A stretch of DNA of 33,916 bases, taken from NCBI GenBank assembly GCA_041741895.1, contig JBGSJO010000119.1:1-33916 (forward strand), in the 5' to 3' direction. Below are positions 24,381 to 31,324 of the stretch, one piece after another. The notes below the pieces were generated by a model that did not search any database, had not been told where the DNA came from, and saw only the letters and a list, made by a program, of their open reading frames with translations. The stretch comes from Allopontixanthobacter sp041741895. GTDB lineage: Bacteria > Pseudomonadota > Alphaproteobacteria > Sphingomonadales > Sphingomonadaceae. Positions within the stretch are counted from its first letter, which is position 1, and the number at the start of each line of letters is the position of its first letter. A program made the position numbers and the translations under genes.

Positions 24381-26044
24381 GAATTTTCTTTCTTCGCTGG
24401 CGGCGCTTTTCTGGCTGCCGGAGAATTCCTTGCCCCAATCTTTTTCGCGGGTGTCTTTTTCGGGGGTGTCTTTTTCGGGGGTGCCTTTTTCGGGGGTGCC
24501 TTTTTCGCTGGTGCCTTTGCTCTTTTGGTAGCCGTTGCCGCCGCCGGTTTGCGCTTGGTTGGCTTTCTTGCCGCCGACTTTACCGGTCTGGCTGTGTCTT
24601 TCGCCTGAACCACTGTCCCGGCTGCCGCGGCTGCCGCCGCATCACGCAGTTCCTCGAAGCTGTCCTGGACGCATTGCGCATAGAATTCCGGATCGGGCAT
24701 GATTGCGCGGCAGGCGGTGAAGGCAATCGTCGCCTCCTCGCAATAGCTTTGCACCACATGGCCCAGGCCCAGGCCATCATTCAGGCACAACAGCCCCATC
24801 ATGCTTTCCAGCTGCGCCCCGCAGGAATAGATAGGCACGGGCGGACCGGGGACATTCGTGACAACTGTCGTAAACGGCGGGCCGACCCGGTTGGCAAGAC
24901 CAAGTCTGGTGTAAAGCTGCGCACCAAGCGCCATGAACAGGGCGGGGCTGATCTTGCTCATTTCGGTCATGTTGCGGGCACCGATTGCGTCGGTCATCGC
25001 CTTGCTGTTGGTGGTCCGCGAATGAACGAAGGCGAGCCGCTCCTTCGGGTCTTCAATATGCGTACCCAGCGGGGCAATCATCGCGGCAACCTGATTGCCC
25101 ATGTCGCCCTTTTCGGTATTGGAGCGCACGGAAATCGGTGCCATCGCGGTCAGCGTCTTGTTGGGCAGATCGTCCTTCGCAAGCAGATATTTCCGCATTG
25201 CGCCGCCGATAATGGCCAGGAACACGTCATTGACCTTGCATCCGGGGTCAAGCGCGCGGATTGCCTTGATATCCGCCAGGGGAACGCTGCGCCCTTCTAC
25301 TACCCGCGCGGTCGAAATTACCTTGTTGAAGCGGGTGCGCGGAGCCAGCATTTCACCGCTGACCTTGAATTCCTTCGCTGCCAGGCCCTTGATCGCCTTG
25401 GCCAGACCAGGTGCTGCCTTGGCCGCGACTTCCAACTGCTTCATCGGATTGGTCACCGCGTTGAAATAGCTTTTGCCGAGCAATTCCGCCCCGGTGGGGA
25501 TGCGTTCCGGTTTCCATGTATCGGGCTGGGAAGGCGAGGGCGCCTCGGCGGTCAGCGTATGCAACGCTTCCATCAGATCGACCCCGCTCATCCCGTCGAT
25601 CGCGGAATGGTGGACCTTCGTGACCATCGCATAGCAGCCGGGATCGATGCCGGGGATATTGTCCAGCCCTTCGATCAGGGTGAATTCCCATGGCGGCCGG
25701 GTCAGATCCAGCGGGCGGGCGAAAACCCGCGCAGCCTGGATGCACAATTGCCGCCAGTCACCGGGCTTTGGCAGGGCGACGTGGCGGACGTGATATTCGA
25801 GATCGAAATCGGGATCTTCGATCCAGTAAGGATAATCGAGATCGAACGGCACCTTCACCAGGCGCTGCCGCATTGTCCGGGACAATTGCATCCGGCTTTC
25901 GAAAAAGCTCAATACGTCCTTGAAACGAACAAATCCGCCGGGTGCAGTTCTGGGATTGTAGATCAGCAGACTGCCGATATGCATCGGGGAATTGCGCGTT
26001 TCCAGCGCAACAAACGATGCATCCATGCCCTGTAGCTGCCGCAT
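24377..26044 (-). CDS. WS/DGAT-type acyltransferase with Lys/Pro/Ala-rich C-terminal tail
   Basis: This 555-residue protein belongs to the bacterial wax ester synthase/diacylglycerol acyltransferase family, which makes storage lipids from acyl-CoA. It starts RQLQGMDASFVALETRNSPMHIGSLLIY and has the active motif HHxxxDG as HHSAIDG (residues 145-151), PPWEFTLIEGLDN and the C-terminal NVPGPPVPIYSCGA block. The folded enzyme ends near residue 465. From about 470 there is a strongly basic tail of Ala, Lys and Pro including five 5-residue repeats (see the repeat entry), like histone H1 tails. I chose ATG 26044; an in-frame upstream start at 26119 lies in the divergent promoter region. It overlaps the hydrolase by 4 nt and diverges from uvrC. 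Confidence 0.9.
   Translation of the reverse strand: MRQLQGMDASFVALETRNSPMHIGSLLIYNPRTAPGGFVRFKDVLSFFESRMQLSRTMRQRLVKVPFDLDYPYWIEDPDFDLEYHVRHVALPKPGDWRQLCIQAARVFARPLDLTRPPWEFTLIEGLDNIPGIDPGCYAMVTKVHHSAIDGMSGVDLMEALHTLTAEAPSPSQPDTWKPERIPTGAELLGKSYFNAVTNPMKQLEVAAKAAPGLAKAIKGLAAKEFKVSGEMLAPRTRFNKVISTARVVEGRSVPLADIKAIRALDPGCKVNDVFLAIIGGAMRKYLLAKDDLPNKTLTAMAPISVRSNTEKGDMGNQVAAMIAPLGTHIEDPKERLAFVHSRTTNSKAMTDAIGARNMTEMSKISPALFMALGAQLYTRLGLANRVGPPFTTVVTNVPGPPVPIYSCGAQLESMMGLLCLNDGLGLGHVVQSYCEEATIAFTACRAIMPDPEFYAQCVQDSFEELRDAAAAAAAGTVVQAKDTARPVKSAARKPTKRKPAAATATKRAKAPAKKAPPKKAPPKKTPPKKTPAKKIGARNSPAARKAPPAKKENS
24441..24515. repeat. Five 15-bp tandem repeats in the acyltransferase tail
   Basis: Five consecutive 15-nt units of the form TTTTTCGGGGGTGYC (first and last slightly diverged) encode, on the - strand, APAKK-APPKK-APPKK-TPPKK-TPAKK (about residues 510-535). 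The inner three units are near-identical at the DNA level, which suggests recent slippage rather than old protein-level repeats. Confidence 0.92.
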
Positions 26045-26163
26045 AGCATTCTCTCCCGCAGCGCCCCAATTATTTCCGGGATCGTCATGGAGAAGTAACA
26101 CAGTAGGGATTGGCGTCAACTCGGGCCTTTCAAGGGCCTACTGCAGCGCCTATCTCCTCATCC

Positions 26164-28107
26164 ATGGCACGCACTCCCGCAGGCACCCCGTCAAATCCGG
26201 ATGGCGCAGATCGTTTCAACGAGGATCGCGCGACCTATACCGTGCGCGGCAGCGGGCAGCCGGATCTAGACGCCGGTGTGGCGGCCATTCGTGAAACGGT
26301 GCAGACGCTGAAGCCCAAGCCGGGGGTGTACCGCATGCTCGATGCGCGGGGCGACGTGCTGTATGTTGGCAAGGCGCGGGCACTGAAGAACCGCGTCGCC
26401 AATTACATGGCTGTCGCCAATCTGACCGGCCGGCTGCAACGCATGGTCAGCCAGACTCGACGGATGGAGATTGTCACCACCAATAGCGAGGCGGAGGCGC
26501 TGCTGCTGGAAGCGCAGTTCATCAAGCGGTTCCGCCCGCCATACAATGTCCTGCTACGCGACGACAAAAGCTTCCCCTTCATCCTGCTCAGGATGGATCA
26601 TGATTTCCCCCGAATCATGAAACATCGCGGCGCGCGGCGGGCCAAAGGCAATTATTACGGGCCCTTCGCAAGCGCGGGCAGCGTGAACACCACTATTAAT
26701 GCGCTGCAGAAACTATTCCTTCTAAGGTCCTGTAGTGACAGCTTTTTCAGCCGCCGAGACCGGCCCTGCCTGCTGTACCAGATCAAACGTTGTTCAGCGC
26801 CCTGCGTCGGTCGGATTGACGCAGCGGCATATGACGGATTGGTGCAGGAAGCGAAGGATTTCCTCGGCGGGAAAAGCTCCGCTGTGCAATCAAAGATCGA
26901 ACGCCAGATGGCCGACGCGGCGGAGAAACTGGATTTCGAATCCGCTGCCGTTCTGCGCGATCGGCTGCGCGCCGCGACCTTCATTCAAGGCAGTCAGGCG
27001 ATCAATGCCAGCGGGGTTGGCGATGCCGATATTTTCGCGCTGGCGGAGAAGGGTGGGCAAGTCGGCATTCAGGCATTCTTCGTGCGCGGCGGCCAGAACT
27101 GGGGGCATCGCGCGTTCTTTCCGGCGCATACCAAGGAAGTGGACGAGGCGCATGTCCTAGCCAACGTGCTGGCACAGTTTTACGAAGAAGTCCCGCCGCC
27201 GCGGACCATCCTGGTGGACCGGGAACTGCCCGACCAGGAGGTAATGGAAGAAGCCTTTGCCGCCATTGCCGAACATAGGGTGGAGATCTCGATTCCGCAG
27301 CGAGGGGACCGGCGGCGGCTGATGGAACAGGCGCAGCGCAACGCGGTGGAAGCACTGGAACGGAGGTTGGCCGAAAGCGGGACCAAGGCTAAAACCCTGC
27401 GCGAACTAGCGGAATTCCTCGAATTGCCGGATGTGCCGCAGCGGGTCGAGATTTACGACAACAGCCATATCCAGGGTTCGAAGCCGGTGGGCGGGATGGT
27501 GGTGGCCGGGCCTGAGGGTTTCCTCAGAAACCAATATCGCAAATTCAACATCAAATCCGCACAGGGCAATGACGATTTCGGCATGATGCGCGAGGTTATG
27601 CACCGCCGTTTCAGCCGCGCACAGGTTGTAGATCCCGACCGCGACGGCGGAATGTGGCCCGATCTGGTGCTGATCGATGGCGGCAAGGGCCATATGAGTG
27701 CGGTGCGCGACACGCTGGAGGAACTGGGGATCGAGGATGTCCCGCTGATCGCCATTGCCAAGGGGCCGGACCATGGGCGGGAGGGGCGCGAAGTGTTCCA
27801 TTTCCCTGATGGCCGGGAGAAAACCTTGCCGACGAACTCGCCGGTTCTGTTCCAGCTTCAGCTGTGGCGCGACGAGGTCCACCGCTATGCCATCGGTGCG
27901 CACCGTGCCAAGCGCAGCCGCGCAATTACCGCATCGCCGCTGGACGAAATCTCCGGCATTGGTCCGGCGCGCAAACGGGCGCTACTGCTGCATTTCGGGA
28001 CAGCAGGAAAAGTCCGTGCGGCATCGCTGGAGGATCTGCAACGCGCGCCTGGGGTCAGCGATGCAGTGGCGCGCACAATCTATGATTATTACCACGCGAA
28101 CGGCTGA
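26164..28107 (+). CDS. uvrC: Excinuclease ABC subunit C (UvrC)
   Basis: UvrC makes both incisions in nucleotide excision repair. The 647-residue protein has a GIY-YIG domain (about 55-135: PGVYRMLDARGDVLYVGKARALKNRVANY), the cysteine-rich CLLYQIKRCSAPC region, a UVR motif (KIERQMADAAEKLDFESAAVLRDRL), the RNase H-like 5' nuclease domain with EIYDNSHIQG and LVLIDGGKGH carrying the metal-binding Asp residues, and C-terminal helix-hairpin-helix repeats (ISGIGPARKRALL, APGVSDAVARTIY). ATG 26164 gives the alphaproteobacterial-type N-terminal extension; no Shine-Dalgarno precedes it, so it may be leaderless. A longer frame from TTG 26110 is less likely. Divergent from the acyltransferase. Confidence 0.96.
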   Translation: MARTPAGTPSNPDGADRFNEDRATYTVRGSGQPDLDAGVAAIRETVQTLKPKPGVYRMLDARGDVLYVGKARALKNRVANYMAVANLTGRLQRMVSQTRRMEIVTTNSEAEALLLEAQFIKRFRPPYNVLLRDDKSFPFILLRMDHDFPRIMKHRGARRAKGNYYGPFASAGSVNTTINALQKLFLLRSCSDSFFSRRDRPCLLYQIKRCSAPCVGRIDAAAYDGLVQEAKDFLGGKSSAVQSKIERQMADAAEKLDFESAAVLRDRLRAATFIQGSQAINASGVGDADIFALAEKGGQVGIQAFFVRGGQNWGHRAFFPAHTKEVDEAHVLANVLAQFYEEVPPPRTILVDRELPDQEVMEEAFAAIAEHRVEISIPQRGDRRRLMEQAQRNAVEALERRLAESGTKAKTLRELAEFLELPDVPQRVEIYDNSHIQGSKPVGGMVVAGPEGFLRNQYRKFNIKSAQGNDDFGMMREVMHRRFSRAQVVDPDRDGGMWPDLVLIDGGKGHMSAVRDTLEELGIEDVPLIAIAKGPDHGREGREVFHFPDGREKTLPTNSPVLFQLQLWRDEVHRYAIGAHRAKRSRAITASPLDEISGIGPARKRALLLHFGTAGKVRAASLEDLQRAPGVSDAVARTIYDYYHANG

Positions 28108-28168
28108 TCTTGCGATCTGCCGAGTCTGGGGCTGTCTGAACCGGGGCCGGCGCCCCCGCCGATGCAGG

Positions 28169-29077
28169 TCATGCTTTCTTGCGCCGCCGGATAACACCTT
28201 CCTGCGCCACACTGGCCACCAATACTCCGTCGCGGGTAAAAATGCTGCCCCGGTTAAAGCCCCGACCGCCGCCGGTCCACGGGCTGTCGGTCATGTATAG
28301 CAGCCATTCGTCAGCCCGCGCAGGCCAATGGAACCAAATCGTGTGGTCCAGGCTGGCACCGTTCAATTCACCGCGCATCCAGCTGAGCCCATGGGGCAAG
28401 GCGGCAGTGCCCAGCAGAGTGTAATCGCTGGCATAGGCAATCACCGCGCGGTGGATCGCCGGATCGTCCGGTAGCGCGGCAGCGGTGCGGAACCAGCTGT
28501 GGGCGCGGGGTTCCTTCGGTTCGCTGTTCATCCAGTGGAGCCGGTCGATCGTGCGCATTTCGATCGGGCGCGGGCGCAGCATCATGGCGCGCTGGCCGTC
28601 GGTAATATCGGGCAGCCCGGCCACAAACTCCTCCCGCAATTTCATGTCAGGCTTCAATTCTTCGGGTGGCAGGACATCCGGCATCCTGCATTCCTGATGT
28701 TCCAGCCCGTCTTCCGGTTTCTGGAAACTGGCAGTCAGGTTCAGGATCGGGATGCTGGCGGTGCCCTCCGTCTGGCTCGCCACGACCCGGCGGTTGGCAA
28801 AGCTGCGGCCGTCGAAATCGCGGGCAATCGTATAATCGATTGGCGGACCTTCCTTGCCGCCGCGCAGGAAATAGGCGTGCAGCGAATGGGCCACCATACC
28901 CTCTGGCACGGTCAATTGGGCGGCCTGAAGCGCTTGCGCGATAACTTGCCCGCCAAAAACCCGCCCCACGCCGCCATCTTGCGGGTGGCCGATAAAATGA
29001 TCGGGACCGCCTGCCTGGACAGTCAGCAGATTGACCAGATTGGCCACGAGTGTTTCAGGGGAGGCAATATCGTTCAT
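28169..29077 (-). CDS. tesB: Acyl-CoA thioesterase II
   Basis: This enzyme hydrolyses acyl-CoA to free fatty acid and CoA. The 302-residue protein has two hot-dog repeats: GRVFGGQVIAQALQAAQ in the first, and SLDHTIWFHWP plus GGGRGFNRGSIFTRDGVLVASVAQEGVIR in the second. The TesB catalytic set is represented by Asp244, a Thr/Ser in YMTDSPW (263-265) and Gln292. The ATG at 29077 starts a conserved-looking N-terminus; 12 extra in-frame upstream codons (to 29113) are not needed. It follows the cupin gene by 44 nt on the same strand and converges with uvrC. Confidence 0.93.
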   Translation of the reverse strand: MNDIASPETLVANLVNLLTVQAGGPDHFIGHPQDGGVGRVFGGQVIAQALQAAQLTVPEGMVAHSLHAYFLRGGKEGPPIDYTIARDFDGRSFANRRVVASQTEGTASIPILNLTASFQKPEDGLEHQECRMPDVLPPEELKPDMKLREEFVAGLPDITDGQRAMMLRPRPIEMRTIDRLHWMNSEPKEPRAHSWFRTAAALPDDPAIHRAVIAYASDYTLLGTAALPHGLSWMRGELNGASLDHTIWFHWPARADEWLLYMTDSPWTGGGRGFNRGSIFTRDGVLVASVAQEGVIRRRKKA

Positions 29078-29121
29078 GGACCACGCTTTGCGGGCAGGTG
29101 GGCAGTTCGTCAATGTAGCGG

Positions 29122-29985
29122 TTATTTTACGGCGGAAAGTTTCCGCAAAACCCGAAATGCCAAAGACTTGCCGTAATTGGTGGCAGGCCAGCGGCCCGGC
29201 GCGATGGGCGCGATGCCGTATTTGCGCAGCACGCGGTTGAACCCGCGAGCCTCTGCCTCGGCAAAGCTCCAGTCGCTGCGCCAGGTAATCGACAGCGAAA
29301 TTGAACTCGATGCGCCGTTACGTACGAAGTGCGGGGCCATCACAGGGACATATACCGCCTCGCCAGGAGATAGCGCAAAGTCGTATCCCCCGGCGGCGAG
29401 ATCATCGTGCCAGGTCAATTCGCGCGCGTCGCCTGCGTGGTAGCTTTCGTGCACCTCGTCGGGGGCAAATGTGCTGTCTCCGGCGGGAAATTGGGTCATC
29501 ACTTTGCTGCCTGTCAATTGCAGCAGGATGTTGTGTTCCGGATCGAAATGGTACGGCGTGACGGCATCCGGCGAGGAGATGAAGATGAAACCCTGGGGCC
29601 GCAGCATGGCCCCGGTCTTCGCTCCTATCTCGCTGCGCAGTTCCCCGAGCAGTGACAGCAGCAGCGCTTCGTAAGCGGAAACTTGTTCGATATTCTTCAG
29701 GACCGCCCAGCTGTTAGTCGTCGCGATGTGGCGGATCGTGTCCTCGATCGACAAGCCGGTACTACCGGGTTTGCGATCGATCCCGATGGGCAGGTCACCG
29801 CGATTAAATTCGATGGCACTGCCTGGAAGTTGACCTGAGAGCTCGGCCAAGGCCTCAAGCGTCAACAGTGGGTGATGGGTGATCTCGTGGCGCAGCACAT
29901 GCGGAACCTCCGGATAGGCGGCGGCAAATTGCAGCCGTGCAGCAACGCCGAAGATTTCGCTGCTTTGCTGGTCTGCCATGGTCAT
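29122..29985 (-). CDS. JmjC-like cupin protein, putative Fe(II)/2-oxoglutarate oxygenase
   Basis: This is a 287-residue cupin_8/JmjC-type protein. The metal triad is visible: HFD in TPYHFDPEHNILLQLTGSK, supplying His and Asp, and a later His in YVPVMAPHFVRNG. The DxxxLSPGEAVYVPV turn is typical of the cupin barrel. Members of this fold hydroxylate proteins, peptides or small molecules; the substrate here is unknown. The N-terminus (about 1-100) is helical and may bind the partner or substrate. Its ATG (29985) overlaps the stop of the upstream GNAT gene by 4 nt, so the two are made together; an alternative ATG at 29979 is 6 nt inside. tesB follows 44 nt downstream. Confidence 0.8.
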   Translation of the reverse strand: MTMADQQSSEIFGVAARLQFAAAYPEVPHVLRHEITHHPLLTLEALAELSGQLPGSAIEFNRGDLPIGIDRKPGSTGLSIEDTIRHIATTNSWAVLKNIEQVSAYEALLLSLLGELRSEIGAKTGAMLRPQGFIFISSPDAVTPYHFDPEHNILLQLTGSKVMTQFPAGDSTFAPDEVHESYHAGDARELTWHDDLAAGGYDFALSPGEAVYVPVMAPHFVRNGASSSISLSITWRSDWSFAEAEARGFNRVLRKYGIAPIAPGRWPATNYGKSLAFRVLRKLSAVK

Positions 29986-31151
29986 AGCCCCTCAGCATTG
30001 CTGCCATTTTCGGCCCGAAGGACCTGAAGGTACAGAGATCGGCGCAGCTTGCCGCCAATGCCGATGCTAGTGCGGACAATGGTGCGCTTCTCGCGCCAGA
30101 TACGCTCGATCATCGGATGGTCGGCGGCGGCGCAGCTATCGCTCCAGTCGATGCCATCGCGTTCCAAAAGGGCGAGGTTTTCGCGCTGAAGCAAGACACC
30201 GGGAGAAAACCGCGCGTATTTTTCGTCGAATGCGGTCTTGAAAGCAAAGCTGCCGGGCGCGGAGAGGAAATTCACCAGCATGGCAATTGGCATGCCTTCC
30301 AGAGTTAGCGAAAGCCGCTCGACACGGCCGCGTACCGAACCGCCGTGCAGGGCGGTTCGGAACAGCGCGGCATTCGCACTGTCACAGGCGAGGGCGGAAC
30401 CTTCGCGCCCTTTCCACCCCGCATGTTCCAGATCGAGGAAATCGGTGCACCATTGGTCTATACCGTCAGCGTCGGAATCTCGGTGGAACCGCAGTACGCC
30501 CTCTTCCGACAGGCGTTTGTTCTGGCGGCGCAATTCCTTGCGTTTCTTGGCGCTCAGCGATGCATCGAAATATTCTACCTGGCTCTGGTCTGATTGCAAC
30601 ATCGCGCGCTGTTCACGGTGGACGACAGCAGCGGGCCGATCCTGCCGGGCGGACACATCACACAGCGCTGCATAAACCGCGCCTTCGGCGGGGAGATTGG
30701 TCAGATGCAGGAACATGGCGCCGCCCGGGTGTTCGTCTGCCCAGCCGAGCATAGCGGACCAGAATGCGGTTTCATGCCCGCGTGCGACCAAGGGCGTGCC
30801 GCAGAAGGCATTGTGGTGCAGCCAATTGTGCAGATGCGGCAGCGGGTATCCGTAGTAGCGGGCGGAACGCGCCAGCGGCGTCAGGCCGAGCAATTTGCCC
30901 TGACTACGATAAATGGCGATCCGGGCATTGCCTCCGCAATCCAGATTAGCCAGCGCGGGCAGTAAGTTCCAGCTTTCGAAAAACGGATTTGGATCGCTCG
31001 CTTCCAGAGCGAGGGCATCCCATTGCGCGATAGCCTCGGGTTTATTGAATGCACGCCAATCCAGCACGGAGACACCGTCAGGCACACCTACGAGAGCCGA
31101 GGCCCTGAGCGTCTCGAAGTAGCGCCCTACTTGGAGCGGAAGGCTTGCCAA
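29982..31151 (-). CDS. GNAT/FemAB-like acyltransferase (BioF2-like)
   Basis: This 389-residue protein has a double-GNAT layout typical of FemAB/BioF2-like enzymes. In the N-terminal half are NPFFESWNLLPALANLD and LLGLTPLARSARYYGYPLP. In the C-terminal half, KKRKELRRQNKRLSEEG is the strongly basic helix, followed by LEHAGWKGREGSALACD and LLQRENLALLERDGIDW with the usual DSC turn. Such enzymes transfer amino-acyl or acyl groups to polysaccharide precursors, peptides or other acceptors; the acceptor is unknown. The TTG at 31151 is supported by GAGGG 8 nt upstream and no better start is in frame. It is translationally coupled to the cupin gene. Confidence 0.78.
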   Translation of the reverse strand: MASLPLQVGRYFETLRASALVGVPDGVSVLDWRAFNKPEAIAQWDALALEASDPNPFFESWNLLPALANLDCGGNARIAIYRSQGKLLGLTPLARSARYYGYPLPHLHNWLHHNAFCGTPLVARGHETAFWSAMLGWADEHPGGAMFLHLTNLPAEGAVYAALCDVSARQDRPAAVVHREQRAMLQSDQSQVEYFDASLSAKKRKELRRQNKRLSEEGVLRFHRDSDADGIDQWCTDFLDLEHAGWKGREGSALACDSANAALFRTALHGGSVRGRVERLSLTLEGMPIAMLVNFLSAPGSFAFKTAFDEKYARFSPGVLLQRENLALLERDGIDWSDSCAAADHPMIERIWREKRTIVRTSIGIGGKLRRSLYLQVLRAENGSNAEGL

Positions 31152-31244
31152 CCGTTAACCCTCGCATCGCGCGGCAGATTGCACCGCTATCCCGCGAATA
31201 GCAGTGCGATGCTGATGAAAAATTAACGCGTCCAAAGGGCGACA

Positions 31245-31286
31245 AAGATGAGGCGCGAATACCAGTTGGTATCCGCGCCTCATCTT
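31245..31286 (-). terminator. Long hairpin between hppA and the GNAT gene
   Basis: A 19-bp stem with one A-C mismatch and loop AGTT (stem arms 31245-31263 and 31268-31286) lies 39 nt after the hppA stop. In the hppA direction it is followed by TTTGTC, a weak U-run. It probably ends or stabilises the hppA mRNA. Confidence 0.7.
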
Positions 31287-31324
31287 GGCCCGTAGAAATG
31301 ATCCTCAGGCGGTTTGGGTGGTGA

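Noticed and set aside
24674..26035. Very long open frame on the + strand opposite the acyltransferase
   Set aside because: It has His/Arg/Gly-rich composition with no family motif and exactly mirrors a strongly supported gene; it is an antisense shadow in GC-rich DNA.
28143..28156. GGGGC-CGGC-GCCCC hairpin between convergent uvrC and tesB
   Set aside because: The stem is only 5 bp in GC-rich DNA with no U-run on either strand; not enough to call a terminator.
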